This document shows positions 7,626 to 15,414 of a DNA stretch of 64,000 nt, piece after piece. The position numbers were made by a program, and so were the translations under genes. The DNA is from CALIBK01 sp037444165 (GTDB lineage Bacteria; Desulfobacterota; BSN033; UBA1163): NCBI GenBank assembly GCA_037444165.1, contig JBBIMX010000002.1, positions 1 to 64,000 on the forward strand, given 5' to 3'. How positions within the stretch are numbered: position 1 is the first letter of the stretch; each line of letters opens with the position of its first letter. Below the pieces are notes generated by a model. That model did no database searches. It had not been told where the DNA came from and saw only the letters and a list, made by a program, of their open reading frames with translations.

Positions 7626-8414
7626 TTAAGCGATCAATAGATTTTCGACTTCAGCAATACTTGAAAAGACAAAGTCAGGCTGAAGGTCGGAATGCTTATA
7701 TCTTTTTAAAGTTGCTTCATCAGTCACTCCGGTTAAAACAATTCCCGTGGCAATCCCAGCCTCCTTCCCCATCTTGATATCGGTTTCAACGCGATCTCCG
7801 ATGAGAAGACATTCCTGGGGAGCTAACCCCATCGTTTCAAGGGCGGTCTGAATCATGATGGGAGAAGGCTTTCCCACAATGACTTCCACTTTCTTCTGGG
7901 TTACGGCTTCAATGGCTGCAATCATTCCGGCACAGTCAGGAATCTCTCCCCCTTCAACAGGACAGGTCCGATCAGGATTGGTGGCTACAAAATGGGCTCC
8001 TTTCTTGATGGCCTGGTAGGCAATATTTAATTTCCGATAATCGAAGGTCCGATCAAAGGCAACCACCACATACTCAATCTCAGAAGGCTCCTCAACGATC
8101 CTAAATCCATTCCTTCTCAATTCTTCGATAAAAGGAGGCTCTCCAATGACAAAGAGTTTGGCTCCCGGGGCCTCCTTCTGGAGATAGCGACTCATGACCA
8201 GCGTTGAATTAATGACCTCCTCAGGTTTGGTCGGGATCCCGAGGCGGGTGAGCTTCGTGGCATAGTCCTCACGGGTTTGAAGAGGTTTATTGGAAAGGAA
8301 GACGACCTTTCGACCCATTTCACGAATTCGGTAAATCACCCGATCCGCGCCTGGGATAAGCCTATCGCTTAAATAAACCGTTCCATCCAAATCGAAAATA
8401 AATCCCCTGAACAT
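7626..8414 (-). CDS. HAD-superfamily phosphatase, NagD/AraL type (subclass IIA)
   Basis: This 262-residue cytoplasmic phosphatase carries HAD motif I FDLDGTVY (residues 6-13), motif II SNK near residue 41, a C2-type cap with NPDRTCPVEGGEIPDCAG, motif III KPSP near 186 and motif IV GDRVETDIKMGKEAG near 206. The class includes glycerol-3-phosphate, phosphoglycolate and 4-nitrophenyl phosphatases. It is downstream of the ABC importer on the same strand. Its neighbours (a broken secreted phosphoesterase, the importer, glpABC) suggest a role with organic phosphates, but the substrate is not determined by the sequence. Confidence 0.9.
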   Translation of the reverse strand: MFRGFIFDLDGTVYLSDRLIPGADRVIYRIREMGRKVVFLSNKPLQTREDYATKLTRLGIPTKPEEVINSTLVMSRYLQKEAPGAKLFVIGEPPFIEELRRNGFRIVEEPSEIEYVVVAFDRTFDYRKLNIAYQAIKKGAHFVATNPDRTCPVEGGEIPDCAGMIAAIEAVTQKKVEVIVGKPSPIMIQTALETMGLAPQECLLIGDRVETDIKMGKEAGIATGIVLTGVTDEATLKRYKHSDLQPDFVFSSIAEVENLLIA

Positions 8415-8453
8415 CTCTCTTTATTGCTCTATCCTCTTTTAATGGAACAGGAT

Positions 8454-9533
8454 TTAGGGGAGGACAATACACTTTTCGGGATTCAGGAAAAGGAAGAGTT
8501 CTTCGCCCTCTTTCTGTTTGATATCGTAAGGAGCCTGAATCCGAATCAATGTATGATCGACATTCACGAAGAGATAGAGAAAGTTTCCTAAGTAGGCTCT
8601 GTGCATTATTGTTCCTTTAAAGAGATTCTCCTTATCTTTTGGCGGAGAGACAAATACCTCGATCTCTTCGGGCCGAATCGAGGCATGGACTTTTTGATTC
8701 TGTGAAACCATGGCTGAATCAAAAACTCGGCAGAGAATCTTTCCAAATTCCGCCCGAAGGGACACCACCTTTCGATCCCTGTCGATCTGTGAAACCTCGC
8801 CGGGGATGAAATTGGTTGTCCCTATAAAATCAGCCACGAATCGATTGGCTGGCTTTTTATAAATCTCCTCGGGAGTTCCTACCTGAACAAGATTTCCAGC
8901 CTCCATAATGGCAATCCGATCCGAAATGACCATGGCCTCTGCCTGATCATGGGTCACATAAACAGAGGTCATATTCATTCGTTTGACCAAGCTTTTGATT
9001 TCAAATCGCATCCTCTCTCTCAGTTTTGCATCAAGATTACTTAAAGGCTCGTCTAACAGTAACACTTTGGGATTTCTCACCAATGCCCTGGCGAGAGCCA
9101 CGCGCTGCTGCTGTCCCCCGCTGAGCTGTCCTGGATATCTTCTTTCGAGTCCCGCGAGACCCACCGATTCCAGCACTTCGGCCACTCTTTGCTTGATCTC
9201 CTGTCTTGGAACTTTCTGGATCTTTAACCCGTAGGCAACATTATCAAACACTCTTAAATGAGGCCATACCGCATAGTTTTGAAACACCATTCCAATTCCT
9301 CGTTGGGAGGGAGGAACGAAACCCTGAGAGAACATAGGCTTGCCATCGATGATGACATCCCCTTCGTCAGGTTTTTCAAGACCTGCAATACAGCGAAGGG
9401 TCGTCGTCTTTCCGCAACCGCTCGGACCCAGAAGGGTCACAATTTCCCCTTTTTCGATATCCAGGGAAACTCGATTGACAGCAACGATATGGCCAAATTT
9501 CTTATAGAGATTTTGAATCTGAATAAAAGCCAT
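8454..9533 (-). CDS. ABC importer ATP-binding protein (Fe3+/polyamine/phosphonate class)
   Basis: The 359-residue ATPase has Walker A GPSGCGKTT near residue 36, Q-loop FQNYAVWPH, signature LSGGQQQR near 138, Walker B VLLLDEPLSNLDA and the H-loop YVTHD. A C-terminal regulatory OB-type domain (about 240-359, with HASIRPEEIEVF) is typical of the FbpC/PotA/PhnT group. A good GGAGGT ribosome site lies before the ATG, which begins next to the last codon of the permease gene. It would energise the fused permease upstream. Confidence 0.95.
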   Translation of the reverse strand: MAFIQIQNLYKKFGHIVAVNRVSLDIEKGEIVTLLGPSGCGKTTTLRCIAGLEKPDEGDVIIDGKPMFSQGFVPPSQRGIGMVFQNYAVWPHLRVFDNVAYGLKIQKVPRQEIKQRVAEVLESVGLAGLERRYPGQLSGGQQQRVALARALVRNPKVLLLDEPLSNLDAKLRERMRFEIKSLVKRMNMTSVYVTHDQAEAMVISDRIAIMEAGNLVQVGTPEEIYKKPANRFVADFIGTTNFIPGEVSQIDRDRKVVSLRAEFGKILCRVFDSAMVSQNQKVHASIRPEEIEVFVSPPKDKENLFKGTIMHRAYLGNFLYLFVNVDHTLIRIQAPYDIKQKEGEELFLFLNPEKCIVLP

Positions 9534-11249
9534 CTAATACCTCCCCCCTGATGACCCCCATGCGGCTCCAAGAATTCCTCCTCCGATTCGAGCCACAATC
9601 AGTAAGAGGATGAAGATAATCACAATCATCAGAAAAGCCATTGCTCCTGCAATCCCAAACTCCATCCCTCGATGCCAGTTCAGATAGATCCCGATGGGCA
9701 ATGTCTCCCACCCTCCTCGGTAAAGAAAGATGGCGGTGGAGATCTCCTGAAAAGCCATGATAAAGAACATGACCAATCCGACAAAAATTCCTTTGAGCAG
9801 CAAGGGTAAAGAAATGTTGAAGAAGGTCCTCAGCTTGCCTGCTCCCGAAACCTCTGAGGCCTCTTCGAGAGACACATCGAGTTGAAGATAGGAAGCATGG
9901 GCCATTCTCAAAAAGTAGGGGAGCCGCCTCACGAAAAGAGAAAGGGGCATGATAATCCAGTGTGTGGCCAAAGGAATCCCTTCCCAGAAAGCAAGCAGAT
10001 AACTCACCCCAACCGCAATTCCAGGGAAAGCAAGCATGAGGGTAATGATAAAATCAAGCGTGTCTTTCCCCGGAACCTTTGTTCTCGTAATGAGATAGGC
10101 GGCAGGGAGCCCAAAAACGACTCCAAAAATAAGGGCGATGAGACTGAACAAGAATGAATTTTTTAAAAGCAATGGGGTTTCAAGAAAAATGAGTTTAAAA
10201 TTATCGAGGGTCCAGTAGGTAGGAAAGGGCTGAAGAACCCACCGTCTTGAAAAGGCAGAAAGTCCCAATACAACAGGGATGAGTAGAACTAACACGCCAA
10301 TGAGGAACATATAAAAATAGGAAATTAACTTAATCCATGGATGGGGTTCAACGATTCTTCCTTCAAGAGTGGTTCCTTTGGAAAGAGCGGTATATTTCTT
10401 TCTTTCTACCCAGCTCTTCGAAGCTAAAAAGATCCCGACACAGATGAGGGAGGAAATGACGACCGATACAATGCCCATATACTTTCGATGCATATCTGTA
10501 AAATGGTAAGCGATATTGATATAGGCTGTGGAGGGAAGGATATCTTGAACTCCGAAAATGAGAGGGGTAAGCCAATCTGTAAAAGGCCAGAGAAAAACGA
10601 TCACTGCTCCAGCTAAATAATTCGGGCTACAGAGAGGAAGTGTCACTGTGAGGAATCTCCTAAACCCACCTGCGCCCTCGACTTCAGCCGCTTCCTCCAG
10701 AGAAGGGTCTATATCCGTAAACCCGGCTGAAAGACTGAGGACAATGAACGGAAGCAGATGAAGGGCTTGGATAAAAACAAGACCATGGAGTCCAAAGACA
10801 AAATTGATGGGTTTGCTGATTACATTCCAATCCATCAGCAAAAGATTCACTGTCCCCATCTTTCCAAAAAGGACGATTAATGCAAAGGCCCCTGCATAGG
10901 CAGGTAAAACGATCGGGAGAAGGATGAGGGCAGTAAAAATGAGCTTCCCCTTCAGCCTGTATCTTGCAAGGATGTAAGCCAAGGGTAATCCAAAAAGAGT
11001 GGTGGTGATGAGGACCAATATCCCTAACAGGAGGGTATTCCAGAAGGTTTTTAAGTAATAAGGGTCTTTAAAGAAATCGATATAATTTTGTAATCCATAT
11101 TGATTCGTCCCTGCAATTTTTAAACTCTCGATAATTAGAAAGGAGAGGGGATAGATCACAAATAAAAGGAGGACGGCCCATAAAATAATCGAAATAAATA
11201 GATTTCCTCTTGACATGAATTTCGTTCCAGGGAGTGATATTCCCCTCAC
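9534..11249 (-). CDS. ABC importer permease, fused two-domain FbpB type
   Basis: This 571-residue inner-membrane protein has about 12 predicted membrane helices in two homologous halves (about 20-275 and 310-565). Each half carries a binding-protein-dependent permease EAA loop: SLEEAAEVEGAGGFRRF near residue 183 and SLEEASEVSGAGKLRTF near 463. Fusion of both domains is typical of the FbpB/AfuB and 2-aminoethylphosphonate-type transporters. The GTG start at 11249 has an AAGGA site 7 nt upstream; an internal ATG at 11216 is an alternative. The GTG and its ribosome site lie in a long inverted repeat. It is 50 bp downstream of the binding protein gene. Confidence 0.93.
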   Translation of the reverse strand: MRGISLPGTKFMSRGNLFISIILWAVLLLFVIYPLSFLIIESLKIAGTNQYGLQNYIDFFKDPYYLKTFWNTLLLGILVLITTTLFGLPLAYILARYRLKGKLIFTALILLPIVLPAYAGAFALIVLFGKMGTVNLLLMDWNVISKPINFVFGLHGLVFIQALHLLPFIVLSLSAGFTDIDPSLEEAAEVEGAGGFRRFLTVTLPLCSPNYLAGAVIVFLWPFTDWLTPLIFGVQDILPSTAYINIAYHFTDMHRKYMGIVSVVISSLICVGIFLASKSWVERKKYTALSKGTTLEGRIVEPHPWIKLISYFYMFLIGVLVLLIPVVLGLSAFSRRWVLQPFPTYWTLDNFKLIFLETPLLLKNSFLFSLIALIFGVVFGLPAAYLITRTKVPGKDTLDFIITLMLAFPGIAVGVSYLLAFWEGIPLATHWIIMPLSLFVRRLPYFLRMAHASYLQLDVSLEEASEVSGAGKLRTFFNISLPLLLKGIFVGLVMFFIMAFQEISTAIFLYRGGWETLPIGIYLNWHRGMEFGIAGAMAFLMIVIIFILLLIVARIGGGILGAAWGSSGGRY

Positions 11250-11289
11250 CTCCTCATCCTTCTCAACAAGAAAAGAGGGAGGTGAGGGG
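11242..11289 (-). promoter_or_regulatory. Intercistronic hairpin before the permease gene
   Basis: A perfect 12-bp inverted repeat (CCCCTCACCTCC at 11242-11253 and its complement at 11278-11289) lies between the binding protein and permease genes. In the mRNA the 3' arm contains a GGAGG run and the permease GTG start. It could stabilise the upstream message or block the permease ribosome site, giving more binding protein than permease. Confidence 0.55.
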
Positions 11290-11299
11290 TTAACCTATC

Positions 11300-12589
11300 T
11301 TATCGGGTGGATGCGACGAGCAGGGTTCGAGCTTCAGAGGCTGCCAGCCTTGCCTGTGCATAGGCTCCATCATACTCGAAGAGCTTTCGAGCCTCTTTGA
11401 TTTTCGCATCGGCCTTGCTTACGTCCACGCCCTTTTTCTTCGCTGCCTCTATCTCCCCTTCGACCTCTTCGATCAGGAAGAGACTGCTTTTTAGTTCTCT
11501 CCATTTTCGATAAATCTCCATTTCATAGTAACGGTTGACTTCATCCCATCGTTTGGTCGCCAGAGCCAAATCATAATTGATAAATCCCACTTTTAAGTCC
11601 CAGAAAGAGTCCACCCCCAAAGCCTCTTTAGCATGTTTGGCCATCGTCACCCCTTCTTTTTCCCATAGGGAAAATTTGATATCGGTTCTGGCAGGGAAGT
11701 ATCTTCCTTCAAGGACATATTTCTGACCTTCCATACTGAAGAGCCAATCGAGAAAAATCTTTGCGTTGGCTTCATTGGGGGCATTCTTTAGTAAACCGAC
11801 CGCTTCTGGAACCAGGATGGTTTTATCCGGAAGTAAATCCCTCACTGGGTAGCCATCGGCCCTGGCACTCATCGCATTCATCTGGGGTTGAGCAATTCCA
11901 ATCGGGACTTCGCCCCGACTGACCATATGGGTCGTATCTACACTCCCTGTAGAGAATCTCGCCAATTGGGCAGCCAACAATCGATTATAGGCCCATCCCT
12001 CCTTTTCTCCAAAGCTCTGGAGGTGAATCTCAATCACTTCGTGCTGAGTTCCTGAGGCATAAGGGAGGGTCTGAACAATATATTCCCGATAGATGGGATT
12101 GAGTAAATCTTTCCAGGTCTTTGGGACGGGAAGTTTCAATGCTTTTAAAACTTTTTCATTGTAGAGATTGGTGACAATCCAGGGAGCGAAGCAGGTCCAC
12201 ATAAATCTTTCATCTTTCACCTTCATGCCACCCCATTTGTCAGGAATCTTGTCCCAATCCTTTGGCTTGTAGGGGACAAGATACCCTTCTTTTTCCAGCA
12301 CCTCAAAGGCTGGTGCACCCGCACCCAAAAAGACATCCGCATCGGGTTTTCCTTTCCAGGCTCGAACCTTATCCACACAAACCGGCCATCCTCCAGGCCT
12401 GACAAAGGTGATCTCTATCTCCTTCCCGTAAGTCCTTTTGTAATATTCTTTGAAGCCTTTCATTAAACTGTCAGAAAGCTCTTTGTAAACAGGTCCAACC
12501 CAACCTACCTTCTCTGCCGCCTGAACATGGACCAAAAATAGAACGAGAGTCATTAATACAACGGATATAAAAACTCTTCTCCAATCCAT
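11300..12589 (-). CDS. ABC importer extracellular solute-binding protein
   Basis: The protein has about 429 residues, a signal peptide (MDWRRVFISVVLM and a hydrophobic run ending near HVQAAE) and a type II periplasmic-binding fold. Matches to the iron/2-aminoethylphosphonate class include KPDADVFLGAGAPAFEVLEKEG and GSVDTTHMVSRGEVPIGIA. The C-terminal 60 residues are a charged helical extension. The ATG at 12589 is chosen because AAGGAGG lies 8 nt upstream; the frame is open further upstream. A short CCCCCTT/AAGGGGG hairpin precedes it at 12613-12637. It is the first gene of the importer. The ligand is uncertain (metal or phosphorus compound). Confidence 0.88.
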   Translation of the reverse strand: MDWRRVFISVVLMTLVLFLVHVQAAEKVGWVGPVYKELSDSLMKGFKEYYKRTYGKEIEITFVRPGGWPVCVDKVRAWKGKPDADVFLGAGAPAFEVLEKEGYLVPYKPKDWDKIPDKWGGMKVKDERFMWTCFAPWIVTNLYNEKVLKALKLPVPKTWKDLLNPIYREYIVQTLPYASGTQHEVIEIHLQSFGEKEGWAYNRLLAAQLARFSTGSVDTTHMVSRGEVPIGIAQPQMNAMSARADGYPVRDLLPDKTILVPEAVGLLKNAPNEANAKIFLDWLFSMEGQKYVLEGRYFPARTDIKFSLWEKEGVTMAKHAKEALGVDSFWDLKVGFINYDLALATKRWDEVNRYYEMEIYRKWRELKSSLFLIEEVEGEIEAAKKKGVDVSKADAKIKEARKLFEYDGAYAQARLAASEARTLLVASTR

Positions 12590-12651
12590 CCTCATTTCCT
12601 CCTTTTTATTGGCCCCCTTACCTATCAGGGAAGGGGGAAGTGGGTGAATCA

Positions 12652-13713
12652 CTATTTGAAAATCACTTTCCCTTTTAAGGTTTGAGGACTTTCATAAAAT
12701 TCTAAATATTTCTGATCTCCCTCTGGGGTCTCCGGGTGATCGGGTCCCCTCCACCATTTATTGGCAAGAAAATTCTTCTTGGCAAGGTCCCAAACCTCCT
12801 GAGGGGCAGGAATATTTTTGACTTCCCAGTTCAATTCCTTGGGCGTCATTTCATAGACCACATATCTCATGGGATAGGTGGACACGGCAGGGGTAATAAA
12901 ATGATAGAGCTCATCCACATACTGGTAACGGGTAGAGATATGTCGATGTCCGGAGAAAATCACTTTCACCCCATATTTTTTAAGAAGAGCTCTTACCTCT
13001 TCCGCATTATCCATCCAGAACCAGCGCCAGAAATTGTGGTCTTTAGTCTTATCCGCCTCGTGCCAAGGCACGGCGCTGTGATGGGTCAACACGATGATGG
13101 TTTTCTTTTGATTCTTCTTCAAGACCGACTCCAGTCATCTCATCTGTCCAGCATCCACCCTTCCACCATAGTCATTAAGATTTGCCTCCGGCACAAAGAC
13201 CTGAGGTCGAGAGGTATCTAACCCGATCAAAACAAGGTCTTTAGCGACTTCATGGGCATAGTAGGTCATTCCAGGAACCATTCCACCGGAGCGTCCAATG
13301 AAAGCAGTAGCTACAGAGTATTTGGATAGACTCATCGGTTGATCTTTCTTCTCATGGGGAACCAAACTTAAATCATGATTTCCCAGAACCACATAGTAGG
13401 GGACCTTCAGGGTATCCAGAATCCTTCTCAGCTCATCAATATTCCAGGGTTCTGCATCCTGGGTCAAATCCCCAGCCACCAGAACAAACTTTAAATCGGG
13501 GATTTTATTGATCTCAGCCACCGCACTCTCTGCTAGCATCACTGTTTTTAGACCGAGTTTAAACCCGTCTGAAACTCCTTTTTGCTGAGGGATCGAAATA
13601 TGAGGATCAGAAATGGCAGCAAATTTAACTCGGTCAAAGGCAAAGCTTAAAGTAAATGTGAATAGAATAGCAAATACAAAAGCAATGGCAACCCAAATCT
13701 TCCCCTTTTTCAT
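12652..13713 (-). pseudogene. Secreted metallophosphoesterase interrupted by an in-frame TGA
   Basis: From an ATG at 13713 (AGGAGG 9 nt upstream) the frame encodes a signal peptide and a calcineurin-like phosphoesterase with ISDPHIS, VAGDLTQDAE and LGNHDLS. A TGA at 13137-13135 follows DAGQMR. The same frame continues with LESVLKKNQ, then VLTHHSAVPW and FSGHRHIS, which supply the remaining metal ligands. Homologues normally have Trp in this Q-x-x-W-L-E context, so TGG to TGA is the simplest reading. Without readthrough both halves would lack part of the metal site. It may be a strain mutation or a sequencing error. It lies upstream of the importer. Confidence 0.82.
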
Positions 13714-13952
13714 CTCCATAAGCCTCCTTTTCTCACTTTTAAAATTACAATATCCCAACCGACTCTCTTTCTCTTTTCTTCACATCACCTCCTTTTCCAG
13801 TTTTTCTCCGTCTAATCTAAGGTTAAATATTAACTAAAAAAGAAAGGTTGTCAACTTAAAATTCCTGAAATAGGTAATCCCTCGCTGAAAGGTGTAGATA
13901 TCTATGGGTGAGAAGTTACTTAAAATATCCATCATCCTTCGTCGATCCACCA

Positions 13953-13981
13953 TTGACAATTTTAAAAAAACACTTTAGATT
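13953..13981 (+). promoter_or_regulatory. Promoter of the molybdenum-cofactor operon
   Basis: TTGACA (13953-13958) and TAGATT (13976-13981) are 17 bp apart. The predicted start near 13988 falls just before the first paired base of the riboswitch. The region 13714-13952 between this and the divergent phosphoesterase gene shows no gene. Confidence 0.6.
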
Positions 13982-13993
13982 TTTGATAAGATC

Positions 13994-14096
13994 ATCTCCG
14001 AGCCCTTTTCCTAAGTTCCGAAAAGTGAGGAATATGGAAATGGGCCGTTAGGGCGTGGCTGGAAACGGCCATACCTCCCGTGTTTGGAAAGGAGAT
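13994..14096 (+). ncRNA. Molybdenum (or tungsten) cofactor riboswitch, Moco RNA type
   Basis: The closing helix pairs ATCTCC (13994-13999) with GGAGAT (14091-14096). Inside are the conserved-looking segments CTCCGAGCC, a GGCTGGAAACGGCC hairpin (14057-14070) and ACCTCCC, all recognisable from the Moco RNA family upstream of moa/moe genes. It sits in the 5' leader of a moeA-moeA-moaA-moaC operon and is followed by an intrinsic terminator, the expected expression platform. The assignment is by eye. Confidence 0.8.
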
Positions 14097-14112
14097 TCAA
14101 AAGAGGTTTGTT

Positions 14113-14147
14113 AAAAGCCGATACCCAAACACGGATATCGGCTTTTT
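14113..14147 (+). terminator. Intrinsic terminator of the Moco riboswitch
   Basis: GCCGATA (14117-14123) pairs with TATCGGC (14136-14142), extended by AAAA with TTTT, and ends in a run of five T. It lies 17 nt after the riboswitch and 35 nt before the moeA start, so it probably stops transcription when cofactor is plentiful. Confidence 0.75.
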
Positions 14148-14181
14148 CATTCCCGCGAATGACAGAAAGGAAAATATTGAG

Positions 14182-15414
14182 GTGAAAGGATTCTTTCAGG
14201 TTCAGACTCCTCAACAACTCCTCCTGAAGATCGAGCGATTTAAACCCCTCTCCGATGAAAGGGTTTCGATAGAGGAATCCCTTCATCGAGTGCTTTCTGA
14301 GGAGGTCATTTCTTCTGTTCCTCTTCCCGAATTTCCTCGCTCCACAGTGGATGGCTTTGCATTAAAAGCGAAAGATACCTATGGGGCCTCAGAAAAGAAC
14401 CCTGTCCTCTTAAAAGTGATTGGTGAAATTCCCATGGGCATGGTTTCAGAGATAGAAGTAAAAGAGGGAGAGGCGGTCAAGGTGGCAACCGGAGGGATGG
14501 TTCCAAAAGGAGCCGATGCGGTGCAGATGATAGAATATACGGACCAGATCGATCCTCAAACCCTTTCCGTGACCAAACCTTTATCTCCGATGGAGAATAT
14601 CATCCAGATAGGTGAAGATGTAAAGGCGGGAGAGGTTCTCCTTCAAAAGGGTCATTTCATTAAACCTCAGGATATAGGACTCATGGCAGGGATCGGGAAA
14701 AAGAATGTAAGGGTTTATCTCCAACCAAGGGTTGGAGTGATCTCTTCAGGAGATGAGATTGTTCCTATAGAAAAGGATCCTTCTCCAGGGGAAATAAGAG
14801 ATATCAATCGTTATACGATCTCCTCTCTGGTTAAGGAAAATGGAGGGATCCCTGTCTTTCTTGGAATTGCCAAAGATCGAATGGAGGATCTTCTTGACAA
14901 AATTGAGAAAGGAGTAAAAGAGACTGATTTTGTGGTCATAACAGGAGGAAGTTCCGTTGGAACGATGGACTTAACCAGGGAAGTTCTTCGATCCCTTCCC
15001 AACACAGAGATCCTTGGGCACGGCCTTTCCATTCGACCTGGGAAACCCACCCTCCTTGCCGAGATTGATGGAAAACCCTTTTTGGGACTGCCGGGTCACC
15101 CTGTCTCTGCCATCGTGATCTTTCATTTCTTCGGGAAACCCATTTTAAGACTTCTTTCCGGGATCCCAAAGGACCGTGCATGGCGTCCGTTGAAAATAAA
15201 GGCGAGGGCTTCAAGACCTATTCCTTCTATTTCAGGTAGAGAAGACTACGTAAGGGTTAAATTAGAAGAGAAAGATGGAATTTACTGGGCTCAACCTGTG
15301 TTTGGGAAATCCGGAGTCATCTCTCATCTGGTCGATGCCGATGGGCTTTTAAAAATTGGAATCGATGTGGAAGGGATCGAAGAAGGGGAAGAGGCAGAGG
15401 TCTTTCTTATATGA
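14182..15414 (+). CDS. moeA: Molybdopterin molybdenumtransferase MoeA, first paralogue
   Basis: MoeA inserts molybdate (or tungstate) into adenylylated molybdopterin. From the GTG at 14182 the product has 410 residues, the normal MoeA length. The in-frame ATG at 14080 lies inside the riboswitch and is not the start. Domains follow the MoeA order: linker, beta-barrel with PRSTVDGFAL and ATGGMVPKGADAV, a MogA-like domain with GDEI, ITGGSSVGTMD and GLPGHPVSA, and a C-terminal barrel. An AAAGGAAAA site precedes the start. It overlaps the second moeA by 4 bp. Confidence 0.94.
   Translation: MKGFFQVQTPQQLLLKIERFKPLSDERVSIEESLHRVLSEEVISSVPLPEFPRSTVDGFALKAKDTYGASEKNPVLLKVIGEIPMGMVSEIEVKEGEAVKVATGGMVPKGADAVQMIEYTDQIDPQTLSVTKPLSPMENIIQIGEDVKAGEVLLQKGHFIKPQDIGLMAGIGKKNVRVYLQPRVGVISSGDEIVPIEKDPSPGEIRDINRYTISSLVKENGGIPVFLGIAKDRMEDLLDKIEKGVKETDFVVITGGSSVGTMDLTREVLRSLPNTEILGHGLSIRPGKPTLLAEIDGKPFLGLPGHPVSAIVIFHFFGKPILRLLSGIPKDRAWRPLKIKARASRPIPSISGREDYVRVKLEEKDGIYWAQPVFGKSGVISHLVDADGLLKIGIDVEGIEEGEEAEVFLI

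Noticed and set aside
7380..13137. General reassignment of TGA to an amino acid
   Set aside because: Many genes here end normally at TGA (for example the first moeA, acsD, cdhE, DUF3786), so TGA is a standard stop in this genome.
14080..14181. N-terminal extension of the first moeA to an upstream ATG
   Set aside because: The bases belong to the riboswitch and its terminator. The translated extension does not resemble MoeA.
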